DNA of 64,000 bases from Paenibacillus sp. S150 (lineage in GTDB: Bacteria; Bacillota; Bacilli; Paenibacillales; Paenibacillaceae), in assembly GCF_019352175.1 (NCBI RefSeq), contig NZ_JACBYI010000003.1, positions 1 through 64,000 of the forward strand, in the 5' to 3' direction. A program made the position numbers and the translations under genes. This document shows, piece by piece, positions 1 to 9,300 of this stretch. The notes below the pieces were generated by a model. The model made no database searches. It was given only the letters and a program-made list of their open reading frames with translations, and was not told the origin of the DNA. The stretch's first letter is position 1. Each line of letters begins with the position of its first letter.

Positions 1-142
1 AATCCAGATCGGACAAGGGATAACCCTCTTTTTCCTTCACCCATTGGGTGCAAGCTGTTTTTAGCAAGAAATCCCTTTGTGTAGAGCTTTTTAGATGATT
101 TGTGGATACTTACTTTCGAAATTCGGGATAATTTCTCTTTAA
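1..142. other. left edge, no gene called
   Basis: Short open stretches exist on both strands. A minus-strand frame running off the left edge has protein-like composition (reading KTACTQWVKEKEGYP), but it has no start codon and is too short to identify. It could be the truncated end of a transposase or other gene lying outside the window. Confidence 0.3.
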
Positions 143-144
143 AA

Positions 145-183
145 AATCCGCAGATGCAGATGGAGGGGATACTCCTGCGGATT
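145..183 (-). terminator. rho-independent terminator of the chemoreceptor gene
   Basis: A 9-bp perfect stem (AATCCGCAG pairing with CTGCGGATT) is followed on the minus strand by a run of six T at 146-141. It lies about 50 bp beyond the stop codon of the minus-strand chemoreceptor-like gene. Confidence 0.8.
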
Positions 184-231
184 CCTTTGTACTTTCCTGA
201 GTTGACCGGATATGTTAATTCCGGAACGCAA

Positions 232-1053
232 TTATTGAATAATGGAGGATATGAACTTTGCCATTTCGCCGCTTGTCTTATTCAGCCGTTCAATGACATC
301 ACTGAATTCGGTGACCAGCTCGGCCTGCTCGGAGGAAGAAGCAGCTATGGCCTCAATCTCCTTCTCCATCTGCCGTATGGATTGCTGGACAGTGCTCAAT
401 GAAGCCTCGATGGATTTCGTTGCTTCCTTCGTATGGACGGACAGCTTGCGCACTTCCGTTGCCACTACCCCGAAGCCTGCTCCTTCCTGTCCCACCCGTG
501 CAGCTTCAATGGCCGCATTCAGCCCGAGAAGATTCGTTTGTTCGGAAATTTCACGGATGAAGCCAGCCACCTTGCCCACCTGATTGGACTCTTCCACCGT
601 CTTGCGTGAATTCTCAAGAATCTGCGCCGTGGTGGCCGACAGCTCTTGGGACTGGGCAGCCACATTCTGGACCATATCCAGCAGTTGACCGCTGATCTGA
701 TTGACACTGTCGGTCAGCTGCTCCATCTTATCCTCGTTTTCCAGCGTGTAGGCAATCGCCAATGCACCGATAATCTCCCCTTCCGCATCGTAAACCGGCA
801 CAGCCGAGGAGATCACCGTAGCCCCATAGAGCTCGGACGGCAGACGGTTTGTTGTCGCACGTCCGGCGAGAGCATTTCCGAGGGAAGGGTCATCCGGAGG
901 AACGGGGCTGCCTTTACCCAGTCCGAAATCCAGCGCCTTGCTTGGAGCATAATAATGAAATATTTCCTTGTCGGTTATCCCGATCATAATATCCTGGGAA
1001 TGAATCTGCTTGAAAAAGGGAGCAGCCAGCACTAATGCGTTCAAGTTATCCAT
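232..1053 (-). CDS. soluble methyl-accepting chemotaxis-like protein
   Basis: Cytoplasmic chemoreceptor-type signalling protein of 274 residues. The first ~105 residues form a small sensor module ([17 protein letters not shown], then a [12 protein letters not shown] segment) that resembles PAS/Cache-like input domains. The rest is an MCP signalling domain with the conserved hairpin tip [19 protein letters not shown] and the VRKLS segment. There is no membrane segment, so it should act in the cytoplasm, as described for YfmS-like proteins of Bacillus. The ATG at 1053 is preceded by AGGAGA seven bases upstream; the longer frame starting at 1104 lacks a comparable site. The coiled coil is much shorter than in full-length receptors. 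The ligand is unknown. Confidence 0.88.
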   Translation of the reverse strand: MDNLNALVLAAPFFKQIHSQDIMIGITDKEIFHYYAPSKALDFGLGKGSPVPPDDPSLGNALAGRATTNRLPSELYGATVISSAVPVYDAEGEIIGALAIAYTLENEDKMEQLTDSVNQISGQLLDMVQNVAAQSQELSATTAQILENSRKTVEESNQVGKVAGFIREISEQTNLLGLNAAIEAARVGQEGAGFGVVATEVRKLSVHTKEATKSIEASLSTVQQSIRQMEKEIEAIAASSSEQAELVTEFSDVIERLNKTSGEMAKFISSIIQ

Positions 1054-1169
1054 CGAATCTCTCCTACTTAGGGAATGGTTTTGATTATTATCGTCACATT
1101 TCATTCATAATTTAAGAGGGAGACACGCAGAAATAACATACAATAAATTACATTACAGCTTCAGCTATA

Positions 1170-2612
1170 CTATTTGGAGTCCAGCTCAAGCGTATGGGAT
1201 TCAATGATCGGATTCCAATACCGCTCAATTGCAATTGTAAGCGGCTGCGGATAATTCACAGCTTGGGCTCCAAAGTTATAGGCGTAAGCTTCCGCAACAG
1301 CATCCTCCGATACCATTCGGCTGGTATAGCCAATATCGCCGGAAATTTTATATGCCGCACCTTTTGCATCCGTGAAGCTGTCGGCCAGCCGCATGTTGAA
1401 GCTTGTCAGGGACTGTATCTTTTGAATCGTTCGGCTGAACAGGACTTGCCCCGCCTCTGTTGTGCCCGCCGGTTCAGCAAGAGTCAGATCTTTTCCCGGC
1501 GCCTGGATGATTTGTTTCTTGTTCAGGTCGACTGTAATATTCATTTCATTTTTGTCCAGAGCGGCGATTCCGGCGATTTTTAGAGACACGCTGTCGAACT
1601 TCTGCGGACTGCCGCTGAAGACAAGCGTAAACTTGGAAGCGTCCGTGTATACTTCAGAATTGTCAGCTGTGATAATGCCGGGATAATATAGTTTCGAGGC
1701 CGTATCCCCGATTTTACCGAGCAACACAGGGTTCAGCAACTGAAACACTTGCTTGGAATTGTTCTCATCGTAAGCCATGTCTACATAAGTGCCCAGAGGC
1801 GTATACAGCAGCTGGTTGACCATAATCTTTTGACCATCAACGGTTAGTGACCGGTTCACAGGTACCAGCATAGTTTCATCCTGGAACATGCCGGAATCCA
1901 GCTCAAAAGGAATGCTCAGACTGGTCCGGTACTTGCTGCTGCTGGAGCTGAGCGCCTTTTCCGAGATTTGGGTGAATACAGCATTGTATCTCACGTTCTT
2001 GGGATAATCCACAGATGGCAGAAGAGTCGCGGAGTAGGCAAAATTTACGGTTTGACCCGGGCCGATCTGACTGCTCGAACCTGCCATTTCAAGTGATGCG
2101 CCTACAAATGGTGCCTTAATCGTTCCGTAATCCAGGGAGAACCCCGCATGAATGACCGTCTGCTCCGAATGATTCTGTACATTATATAATATAAAGGCCT
2201 TGCGGCCGTCCGTAACAGCCCCCAGTATTTCCACACGAATCCCCTTGTTCTCAACGCTTGTGTATACAGGCTTAATGAGGTTCCGTTCCAAGGCATTTGC
2301 CAGGGCGGGATCACTGAGGTTTGCCGACTGGTATATTTCTGAATCGTTCCAGTGCTTCCCGTAAGAAGTCTGCACCGGAAGTATGGCATCCCTGTTATTT
2401 GGGACATCCGGGTAAATTGCTATTTGAGCGGCAATGATCACGGCCGCAGCCGCAGCTATCCCATAGGTATATTTTCGCCGGCGCTCCCGTCTCTTCCCTT
2501 CCCGGATACCGCTGCGCATGGCTGTATACATTTGCATGTCGGGCACCATCACGGCGCGCCGCTTGATCTCCTCCATACTCCGCTCAAGCGCTTGTTCTTC
2601 CTTATTTGCCAT
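1170..2612 (-). CDS. DUF4179-type anti-sigma factor
   Basis: Membrane-anchored regulatory protein of about 480 residues, downstream of and overlapping the ECF sigma gene. It has an N-terminal cytoplasmic segment of about 50 residues (EEQALERSMEEIKRRAV), then Arg/Lys-rich residues, one transmembrane helix (YGIAAAAAVIIAAQIAIY) and a large extracytoplasmic region rich in beta-strand-like sequence. This is the usual layout of DUF4179 proteins, which are typically encoded beside ECF sigma factors and are predicted anti-sigma factors. The start at 2612 has GGAGG about ten bases upstream, inside the sigma gene, and the two frames overlap by 11 bp, so translation is probably coupled. The signal sensed outside the cell is not evident. 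Confidence 0.85.
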   Translation of the reverse strand: MANKEEQALERSMEEIKRRAVMVPDMQMYTAMRSGIREGKRRERRRKYTYGIAAAAAVIIAAQIAIYPDVPNNRDAILPVQTSYGKHWNDSEIYQSANLSDPALANALERNLIKPVYTSVENKGIRVEILGAVTDGRKAFILYNVQNHSEQTVIHAGFSLDYGTIKAPFVGASLEMAGSSSQIGPGQTVNFAYSATLLPSVDYPKNVRYNAVFTQISEKALSSSSSKYRTSLSIPFELDSGMFQDETMLVPVNRSLTVDGQKIMVNQLLYTPLGTYVDMAYDENNSKQVFQLLNPVLLGKIGDTASKLYYPGIITADNSEVYTDASKFTLVFSGSPQKFDSVSLKIAGIAALDKNEMNITVDLNKKQIIQAPGKDLTLAEPAGTTEAGQVLFSRTIQKIQSLTSFNMRLADSFTDAKGAAYKISGDIGYTSRMVSEDAVAEAYAYNFGAQAVNYPQPLTIAIERYWNPIIESHTLELDSK

Positions 2613-3141
2613 TGTGTTTCGCCTCCGTATCCCAGAGATCATTGCGCAGCTGCTTCAATCCTTCGCGCAGCCAGGTTTTGATGGTTCCCTCAGGTTTTTG
2701 CAGCACCTCTGCGATTTGTGCGGTTGTCATGTCCTGATAATATTTGAGCATCACTGTGTGCCTGTATTTCGGCTTCATCCGATCCATCGCCCGTTCCAGG
2801 TCAATCCGCTCGTTGCTGTTCATCTCCCGGGCCGCCTGCTCTGCAAGACCCTCCGCCGGGAAGACACGCTTCTTGCGCCGCAGCTCATCCATGCAGCAGT
2901 TAATCGTAATCCGGATGATCCAGGGTGTAAAAGCCGACTCGTCCCTCAGTTTTTTGCGTTTCATCCACGCACGGCAGGAGGCCTCCTGCACCACTTCCAG
3001 CGCATCCGCTTCAGACCGCATATAACTCAGGGCAATTACATACATTTTGCGGTGTTCAGCATACAGCCGCGCAAAAAAAGCCTCTTCGTGATGCACTCCG
3101 GCAGCCTCCGGCCTGGCTTCTTCCATGGATTTTCCCACCAC
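2602..3141 (-). CDS. ECF RNA polymerase sigma factor
   Basis: Sigma-70 family protein of the extracytoplasmic-function group, 179 residues. Region 2 is at about residues 25-95 (LYAEHRKMYVIALSYMRSEADALEVVQEASCRAW) and region 4 at about 115-175 (LKYYQDMTTAQIAEVLQKPEGTIKTWL, a helix-turn-helix that reads the -35 element). Regions 1 and 3 are absent, as expected for ECF factors. The start is a GTG at 3141 with AAGGGGAG six bases upstream. It forms an operon with the overlapping anti-sigma gene. An autoregulated promoter probably lies in 3142-3351, but I cannot define it. Confidence 0.92.
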   Translation of the reverse strand: MVGKSMEEARPEAAGVHHEEAFFARLYAEHRKMYVIALSYMRSEADALEVVQEASCRAWMKRKKLRDESAFTPWIIRITINCCMDELRRKKRVFPAEGLAEQAAREMNSNERIDLERAMDRMKPKYRHTVMLKYYQDMTTAQIAEVLQKPEGTIKTWLREGLKQLRNDLWDTEAKHNGK

Positions 3142-3351
3142 ATACCACTCCCCTTTCTTTATTTAGTGCGTGTACAGGGAAGATGTCCTCTAAATGAAGT
3201 TCTAACAGGTAAGACGTACGAGCACCGGAAAAGGATTTATTTTTTTAATAATGCCATTAATAGAATACAAGCAATAGTTATGTCTGAATTGACCATAGCC
3301 GCCGAGCGGGACAATCGATACCCTTAAGGTATAGAGGAGCAAAAAGAGAGG

Positions 3352-4149
3352 ATGAAACTGATGTTGGAGCATCACAAACAGACACTGGAGATGCTGGTGC
3401 GCAAGCTGGAGCCGGACCCTGCCTGTCTGGCGGCAATTACCAGCGGGTCGGTAGCTCTGGGGCAGGCCAAGCCGGCCTCCGATGTGGATGTCCATCTGCT
3501 GGTCACCGATGAAGCGTATGAAGAATACAGCAAGAACAATACCCTGTCCTATGTAGACCGTGAGGTTAGCACCTATGAAGGCGGCTATGCAGATATAAAA
3601 GTCATCAACCTCCGTTTTCTGGAGCTTGCGGCGACGCAGGGGAACGAGCCGACGCGCTATGCTTTTACCGGCTCCGAGGTGCTGTTCTCAAGAATCCCCG
3701 GGCTGGATGAGCTGGTGGCCCGAATACCGGTGTATCCGGAGCAGAACCGCGAACAGAATTTGCAGGACTTCAGCGCGCAGATTCATCTGTATGCCTTCTA
3801 TTTCGCCAAGGAAGCCGCCAAGAAAAATGATGCCTATCTGCTCGCCCACACGGTGAGCAGCCTGGTGCTGTTCAGCGGCCGGATGATTCTGGCGTATAAC
3901 CGGATGCTCTTTCCGAGCCACAAGGCTCTGCTCGATGCCGTGGATTCTGCGCAGCACAAGCCTAAGGATTTCCGGAAGCTGGCAACAGAGCTGCTGCAAG
4001 CCCCCGGCCTTGATAAAGCTCTGCGGTTCGCTGCGAGAATACTGGCTTTTTATAACCATGGCTTGTCCTTTGAACAAGCGCTTGGGATCTATGTGAAGAA
4101 CAATGAGCGAAGCTGGATGGAGCAGCCCCCGGCCTTACCGGACCGTTAA
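3352..4149 (+). CDS. nucleotidyltransferase-domain protein
   Basis: 265-residue protein with a DNA polymerase beta-like nucleotidyltransferase fold. The signature is SGSVALGQAKPASDVDVHLL at about residues 31-50: the GS motif followed by the DxD metal-binding pair. A third acidic residue is plausible in YADIKVINL. The C-terminal half is helical, like minimal aminoglycoside or DNA-modifying nucleotidyltransferases, but resemblance to a specific resistance enzyme is not clear. Two ATG starts are possible (3352, or 3361 with GAGAGG nine bases upstream). The gene is monocistronic and convergent with the downstream gene, from which a hairpin separates it. The substrate is unknown. Confidence 0.8.
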   Translation: MKLMLEHHKQTLEMLVRKLEPDPACLAAITSGSVALGQAKPASDVDVHLLVTDEAYEEYSKNNTLSYVDREVSTYEGGYADIKVINLRFLELAATQGNEPTRYAFTGSEVLFSRIPGLDELVARIPVYPEQNREQNLQDFSAQIHLYAFYFAKEAAKKNDAYLLAHTVSSLVLFSGRMILAYNRMLFPSHKALLDAVDSAQHKPKDFRKLATELLQAPGLDKALRFAARILAFYNHGLSFEQALGIYVKNNERSWMEQPPALPDR

Positions 4150-4157
4150 TGTAGACA

Positions 4158-4201
4158 CACGCACAGCAGCCTGCATCATTAGATGCAGGCTGCTGTGCGT
4201 G
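4158..4201. terminator. perfect 19-bp hairpin between convergent genes
   Basis: A perfect 19-bp inverted repeat (4158-4176 with 4183-4201) with a 6-base loop lies between the stop codons of two convergent genes. There is no T-tract on either side, so it would be a weak intrinsic terminator, or it may stabilise 3' ends in both directions. Confidence 0.7.
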
Positions 4202-4210
4202 GAGTGATTG

Positions 4211-5221
4211 TCATAAATAGATTTGGCGCTGCTGTGCCGCAGCCATGATTTCAGACTGGAGCTTCACCCGTTGCAAGGCGCTCTCCAGATTCACATTTTG
4301 CTTCCCGTCCATGATTTCCGCAAAAGCTTCCAGCTGGTTCACATAATAATTCATCGGCTCGAACTCAAGAAGGGTGCTGCGGTTATCCGGAAGGTCATGC
4401 CTGATTTTAATTTTGTAAAACCCTTTGACCGGCCGGAAAAAATCCGGAACGGTCAGCACGGTCTGATCAAAATACAGGGTATGCGAAGCCCGGAACGGCA
4501 TTTCAAAGGAAGTGAGGCATTCGGCCTCCAATCCACACTCATAGCGGAGCGCAGCCTGGAAGGTCCAATCGCAGCCATCCGGCCCGTCGAACCCGGACTG
4601 CGCTGAAATGTCATTGGCTTCAAGGCCGGCCAGCACTTGCAGGAACTGCAGCCAGTAACACCCCAGATCGGCAAAAGCTCCTCCTCCCTTTGCTTTGACA
4701 CTGCGGTAATTCCCGGCATGCCTGTCTTTGGCCGGAACGGTGATCCGCGTTTTGATCCTGCGCAGCTGACCGAATCGCCCGGACTCCGCAATGGATTTCA
4801 GCGCCTGCTGCCATGGATGATGCGCGATCATCAGGCCTTCTTCGAGCTTCGCTCCCGTTGTTTGTACACTCGCTTTTCTCAAGCATTCTGCTTCTTCAAT
4901 AGTTAAGGCAATCGGCTTCTCCACCAATACGTGCTTGCCTGCCTCCAGTGCTTTTACCGCCCATTCTGAATGCAGCTCATTGCTTAGCGCAATATATACG
5001 GCATCCAGCTCCTTCATCTCCAGCAGTTCATCCAGACTGCTTGCGACGTAAGGAATCCCGTAAGCTTCCGCCAGTACCAGCGCTTTCGCGGCTGTACGGT
5101 TGGCAATGGCCGCTACATTTACAGCCCCCGCGTACGCGGCAGGCTCCAGCATGGCAGGTGCGGCAATATTCGAGGCGCCGAGAATGCCCAGCCGGTACGA
5201 ACGTTGTTCTTCGCCAGCCAT
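4211..5221 (-). CDS. Gfo/Idh/MocA-family oxidoreductase
   Basis: NAD(P)-dependent dehydrogenase of 336 residues. It has an N-terminal Rossmann fold (LGILGASNIA at about residues 11-20), the family EKP motif at residues 101-103 and a C-terminal alpha/beta substrate domain. The family oxidises or reduces hydroxyl groups of sugars and cyclitols. The start is the ATG at 5221, which overlaps the stop of the upstream radical SAM gene as TAATG, so translation is coupled; the longer open frame has no ribosome binding site. It is the last gene of the five-gene biosynthetic operon, which suggests it tailors a sugar or cyclitol part of the product. The substrate itself is inference. Confidence 0.85.
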   Translation of the reverse strand: MAGEEQRSYRLGILGASNIAAPAMLEPAAYAGAVNVAAIANRTAAKALVLAEAYGIPYVASSLDELLEMKELDAVYIALSNELHSEWAVKALEAGKHVLVEKPIALTIEEAECLRKASVQTTGAKLEEGLMIAHHPWQQALKSIAESGRFGQLRRIKTRITVPAKDRHAGNYRSVKAKGGGAFADLGCYWLQFLQVLAGLEANDISAQSGFDGPDGCDWTFQAALRYECGLEAECLTSFEMPFRASHTLYFDQTVLTVPDFFRPVKGFYKIKIRHDLPDNRSTLLEFEPMNYYVNQLEAFAEIMDGKQNVNLESALQRVKLQSEIMAAAQQRQIYL

Positions 5222-6414
5222 TATACGTGCGTCAGCGCTGCATAGGTATTCAGATAGAGCACGTTGCACTTGGAGCAGGCCGGGGACAAGCCTTCATCCA
5301 GAATCCGCCGCAGACGATCGTAGCGTTCCGAGTTCCAGATGTCCGTCAGGGAATGCTCATTCACATTGCCGATCGACAGCTCGCCAAAAAATTTGCACGC
5401 GCTCACCATACCATTCGGAGCAATATCCACCCGGGTGCTGAGCGCCAGACATTTCGACGAGCTGCGGGAAGCTATTGGCTTGCCGGCGACAAAATCCTCA
5501 ATTTCATCGAAATCAAGTCCCGGCTGGTAGCGGATTCGGGTATTCTGCCAGGTGTTGCTGTTGATTCGCTTCAGATCATCGGTCAGCCTGCCGACATTGC
5601 CGGGCTTGATATGATATTTGAAGGCATGCCAGCTGCTCCGGTGCTGCGGGTCCAGCTCCGCAAGCCACTGGAAGTGCTCGTCGTAGAACCGGTCCATTTC
5701 CAGGCTGGTCTCCGAAGAAATATACCAGGGGAAGCAGAGCAGCACCAGATCGACGCCTTTTTGCTCAAAAAACTCCACCAGCTCATACAGCCTGCCGATC
5801 ATGTTGTCATTAATCACATTGTGCACGGAGATTCTGCCCCGGAACCGTCCTTCTGCGCGCAGGGCCAGCAGCCGGTCCACGTTCTCGACCACCTTTGCAA
5901 AAGAATCCTTGCCGCGCAGCAGATCATGCTCTTCCTCGAAGCCCTCGATCGGAATCAGCAGCTCCAGATTGTCAGAGATCGCACACAGCTCCTCTTCATA
6001 TTTATGGATCAGGTAGGCATTGGTGCAAATCGTCGTGTCCCTGGGATGCTCCTGCAGAAGCTCCAGAATTTGCTTGGCCTCCCGGTGAAACAACGGCTCC
6101 CCGCCCCACAAATAGAGCCGTGATCCGGCTTCATCGGTTTCCTGCAGGAGCGTGCGGATCATTTCCAGATCCATATCCAGGTTCTGCTCGGCCTTATCCA
6201 TATCATGATGATAGCCCGATTCATTCCATTGATAGCAATGCTTGCAGCGGAGATTGCAGCGGTTGGTCAGCTTGAGTGACATAATTTCCGGCATAACGGT
6301 CTTGAAGCCTGGATCACGCTTGCGTTCCCTATGCGGAATAACGACGTTCTTAATTGTGCGCTTCAAGGCTTCAAAGGACTTAGCGTCCAGGGTAACTTTA
6401 CTGGTAGGCTGCAT
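5221..6414 (-). CDS. radical SAM enzyme with twitch/SPASM-like C-terminus
   Basis: 397-residue radical S-adenosylmethionine enzyme. The CxxxCxxC cluster motif is at residues 53-60 (NRCNLRCKHC). The C-terminus carries four further cysteines, at about 322, 340, 380 and 383 (spacing C-X17-C-X39-C-X2-C). Full SPASM domains bind two auxiliary clusters and have seven cysteines. Four in this spacing fit the one-cluster 'twitch' version known from BtrN, the aminocyclitol dehydrogenase of butirosin biosynthesis. The likely chemistry is therefore oxidation of a carbohydrate or cyclitol hydroxyl, but peptide modification cannot be excluded. TAATG overlaps join it to the genes on both sides. Confidence 0.85.
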   Translation of the reverse strand: MQPTSKVTLDAKSFEALKRTIKNVVIPHRERKRDPGFKTVMPEIMSLKLTNRCNLRCKHCYQWNESGYHHDMDKAEQNLDMDLEMIRTLLQETDEAGSRLYLWGGEPLFHREAKQILELLQEHPRDTTICTNAYLIHKYEEELCAISDNLELLIPIEGFEEEHDLLRGKDSFAKVVENVDRLLALRAEGRFRGRISVHNVINDNMIGRLYELVEFFEQKGVDLVLLCFPWYISSETSLEMDRFYDEHFQWLAELDPQHRSSWHAFKYHIKPGNVGRLTDDLKRINSNTWQNTRIRYQPGLDFDEIEDFVAGKPIASRSSSKCLALSTRVDIAPNGMVSACKFFGELSIGNVNEHSLTDIWNSERYDRLRRILDEGLSPACSKCNVLYLNTYAALTHV

Positions 6415-7535
6415 TAGCTTCTCCCTTCCGAAACGGACAAACGTTCCGCATAATCGGCAGCATAATCCGGGTAACGCCCTCCGGCAGCCAGGAGATTATC
6501 CGATAGCCTGCGCAGTTCCTCACGGGCAAATCCCGTTTCTGCCCACTGTTCATAACGTATGCCGTAACCAAGCTCTACCCAAAGATCGCTGTTAATCTTC
6601 TCATGGGGTCCAAAAGGGTCCAGCAGCACGAGCGGCGTTCCTGACGCCAGGGAATCGATCAAAGCGCCTCCGCCCGGCTTGCTGATTACAGCCGAAGCCT
6701 GGCGGATGACGCCATACATTCCCTCCGGATAGTGCCGGCAGGGCGGAAAGCTGCTGTGGCTGTTGCGGGTTACCCCGGCGAACGGGGGGAAGGTATACTG
6801 TCCGCTGCTGTCACGCAGCCATGTCCGCCATTCCGGGTCGTTCATATAATATCGTCTGCCGGAGACAGCCTCTCCGATCTCTTGCGGCCGATAAGCGGCT
6901 ATATCCAGCTCGAATCCGGCCGCCTCCAGCGCCTCAAGCTTCTCGCGGAACGTTCCGATTCCCCAGCCTCCGCCATGAACGACCAAATGCCCGTTTCTTG
7001 CAGAGGCTGGCAGCCTCTCCTTGTCTCCGGCATCAATGCTGAAGAGGACTTCTCGCTTCACACGGTCATACATGCCGACTTCACGGTAGCCTTCCGCATA
7101 ACCGGGGTTCACCCTGCGGAGATTCTTCCAGGATGGTGAAAGATCAGCATCAATATAGAGCAAATCGGCATATACCGGATAACCGGCAGCTTCACGGTAC
7201 CTGTCGAGAACATGTACCCAGTGGCCGGATAACGCGATGAAGTGCTGTCTTTCTTCCAGGCGCCATTGACCGAACAGTGCTTCAACTTCGGCAGGATCAA
7301 GGCTGCCCCGGATGTCTCCCGGTATTTTCTGCGAGGTCAGCGCTACGGCGAAGTTGTCCTGGTATGCTCTGCGGCTGTCGTCCGTCAGCTTTTTCTTGCT
7401 CTCCGGCATAAGCGTCTCAAAAACCTCAATCTCCGCATTGACTCCAAGTGCCTTAAGGCTCCGTTCAATCAGCAGGCCGGGGACGTAGAAGCCCAGCCCA
7501 AAACCAGAACATAGTATTGTCACGGCATCCTTCAT
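6414..7535 (-). CDS. glycosyltransferase-like protein (GT-B fold)
   Basis: 373-residue protein with features of GT-B glycosyltransferases. There is a Gly-rich N-terminal loop (SGFGLGFYVPGLLIERSL), a mid-protein HGGGWGIGTF segment that opens the second domain, and a C-terminal donor-binding-type motif SKPGGGALIDSLASGTPLVL at about residues 285-305, like the nucleotide-sugar site of UDP-glycosyltransferases and MurG. Its stop codon overlaps the radical SAM start. AAGGAAAGG precedes the ATG. In the operon it probably transfers a sugar to, or within, the product. Donor and acceptor are unknown, and similarity to named families is only moderate. Confidence 0.7.
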   Translation of the reverse strand: MKDAVTILCSGFGLGFYVPGLLIERSLKALGVNAEIEVFETLMPESKKKLTDDSRRAYQDNFAVALTSQKIPGDIRGSLDPAEVEALFGQWRLEERQHFIALSGHWVHVLDRYREAAGYPVYADLLYIDADLSPSWKNLRRVNPGYAEGYREVGMYDRVKREVLFSIDAGDKERLPASARNGHLVVHGGGWGIGTFREKLEALEAAGFELDIAAYRPQEIGEAVSGRRYYMNDPEWRTWLRDSSGQYTFPPFAGVTRNSHSSFPPCRHYPEGMYGVIRQASAVISKPGGGALIDSLASGTPLVLLDPFGPHEKINSDLWVELGYGIRYEQWAETGFAREELRRLSDNLLAAGGRYPDYAADYAERLSVSEGRS

Positions 7536-7551
7536 TTGAGGGTTCCTTTCC

Positions 7552-8892
7552 TTAACGCAGTATAGTATAGCCAGTGCCAGTCAGCACTTCGTCCAGCTTG
7601 AGGGCCAGTCTTTTTTTGTGCTCCCCGTCCCGGAAGGCAAGCGCCGCATACAGCTTCCCTTTGCCGTGAGCGGCGGAGCGGAATGGGCCTGGCGGCTTGA
7701 GCGTGCCCGAAGACAAAGGCAGCACTCCTTCTCCTGCTTCCGCCGAGAACAATATGCCGGTCTGCTCCAACCGCTGCAGTAACTCTTCATAGCGGACCTC
7801 TTCCGTGTACACCAGCGGTACCTGTATGAGGCAGGTGTGCAGATCATCCCGGTTAAGCTGCCGGTCAATCCCGTGTTTGATCAGACTCATCGACTTACGG
7901 GCATTGATCTCAACGAGCGGTGCGAGGCTTCCGTCACGCAGCAGCATGGAGTCCACGCATACATCGCCATAATACCCGTCGGCATACAGCTCCCGGCCGA
8001 TGCTGTGCATGATTTCATAATAATTTTCACGGTCCAGCCTCTCCAGCAGCGCCGGCTCCGGCGACTGTGATTCTCCGAAGGCAAAGCCATTATTAACCAG
8101 CTGCTGGACCGACTGGATGGAGATTTTGCCTGCAGGATCAATGCGGAATTGACAGGAAAAATCGGTTTCACGGTCCAGCAGCGGCTCCAGCACAAACTGT
8201 ATTCTTTTATCCTTATTTCTGCCGGACTTCAGATATCCGGCAATTCTGTGCAGGGTGCGTTCAGTGTCTACCGGCTGGTTGCCTTTGCCGGATACGCCGT
8301 ACTCATCCTTGATCAGAAAAGCCCCTTTCTCCAGCAGTGCCCCTCCTTGCCGCAGCAAATCGTCTGCACTGCGGGCTACCTGGGCTATATTCGGCAATGA
8401 CAGCCTATCCCGCATGGCGACAGAGTAGGTTTTGGTGTTCACTGTGCGCACAGTCTGCTCATCCGGCAGAGCAGGCCCAAGCTTGTAGCGTCTGGCGGCT
8501 TGGCGTGTCCCGGGAAGCACGGCGAACGGTTCAAGCACTGCTCCTCCGGATAGCAGCCCGTCTATTTCCTGCCCGGGGTCCAGGCTGCCGAGCAGTTCAA
8601 ACACGTTCAATGCATCCTGCCTGCCCCGGGCCTCTCCGCCTTCCAATGTTAGCGGATACAAATTGCTCTTGAACGAATATCCGACAGAGTGCAGATAGTC
8701 GATTTGGGCTTGGTCCATGCCACTGCGGGTCAAAAGAACATCCCCGCTTCCGCAGAAGACAAACAGCATCTCATCCATCGCCTGAACGATGGCCATTGCT
8801 CCGGCATCGGGTATGGAGGGAAGGACAGCCAGGTCTGCCTCCCGCCAGTATCGTTCCGACTCAAAGCTGCCGCAATGTACAGCGGTCTTCAT
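7552..8892 (-). CDS. ATP-grasp ligase, BtrJ-like
   Basis: 446-residue protein with an ATP-grasp core in its second half. GAFLIKDEYGVSGKGNQPV is the nucleotide-binding loop, FVLEPLLDRETDFSCQF follows, and the metal-binding end is YGDVCVDSML then LVEINARKSMSLI. ATP-grasp enzymes make an acyl-phosphate and join it to an amine or thiol. The frame overlaps the upstream acyl carrier protein gene by four bases (ATGA), so the two are co-translated. That pairing matches BtrJ/BtrI, in which an ATP-grasp enzyme loads an amino acid on a carrier protein. I infer amino acid loading here. The N-terminal ~130 residues have no recognised motif. Confidence 0.75.
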   Translation of the reverse strand: MKTAVHCGSFESERYWREADLAVLPSIPDAGAMAIVQAMDEMLFVFCGSGDVLLTRSGMDQAQIDYLHSVGYSFKSNLYPLTLEGGEARGRQDALNVFELLGSLDPGQEIDGLLSGGAVLEPFAVLPGTRQAARRYKLGPALPDEQTVRTVNTKTYSVAMRDRLSLPNIAQVARSADDLLRQGGALLEKGAFLIKDEYGVSGKGNQPVDTERTLHRIAGYLKSGRNKDKRIQFVLEPLLDRETDFSCQFRIDPAGKISIQSVQQLVNNGFAFGESQSPEPALLERLDRENYYEIMHSIGRELYADGYYGDVCVDSMLLRDGSLAPLVEINARKSMSLIKHGIDRQLNRDDLHTCLIQVPLVYTEEVRYEELLQRLEQTGILFSAEAGEGVLPLSSGTLKPPGPFRSAAHGKGKLYAALAFRDGEHKKRLALKLDEVLTGTGYTILR

Positions 8893-9131
8893 CGTCCGGC
8901 CAGCCCGGAGACATAACCGGAGAAACGGTCAACCGATTTCAAATGCTCCAGATCAAAGGTATCGAAATCCACCTCAATATTGAACTCATCTTCGATTCTC
9001 AGAATAAAATTAATAATTTGCAGTGAATCCAGTGCGGCATCCAAGGTCAGGTCGGAGGCACCGTTCAGCGTCTGAAGCAGCCCTGGATCCTCCTTGATTT
9101 CGGCGATAATTTCAATGACTTTCCGTTGCAT
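8889..9131 (-). CDS. acyl carrier protein
   Basis: 80-residue acidic carrier protein with the phosphopantetheine attachment motif LDSLQIINFIL; Ser36 is the expected modification site. It has the helix pattern of ACPs (IEDEFNIEVDFDTFDLEHLKSVDRF). It is unlike the housekeeping AcpP in context: it is the first gene of a biosynthetic operon and overlaps the ATP-grasp gene by 4 bp. The ATG at 9131 has AAGGGG upstream. It probably carries an amino acid or short acyl group during assembly, then hands it to an acyltransferase. Confidence 0.9.
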   Translation of the reverse strand: MQRKVIEIIAEIKEDPGLLQTLNGASDLTLDAALDSLQIINFILRIEDEFNIEVDFDTFDLEHLKSVDRFSGYVSGLAGR

Positions 9132-9300
9132 GTGTCTACCCCTTTCAGTGTGGAGATTAGGAATGAATGAAAAAAATATACCAAAACAGAGGATGTTAAT
9201 ATATGGTTGAATGCGCCAAAATATTCAGTTATACTAATGTGGATTCCAGCTGCCGGCACCATTTTTTCTTAATAAGGAAGTAGGAAACGGAGGTTTGTCT

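Noticed and set aside
4948-6123. Long plus-strand open frame of 391 codons
   Set aside because: It is the antisense of the radical SAM and dehydrogenase genes; it lacks a ribosome binding site and has Arg/His/Pro-rich, non-protein-like composition.
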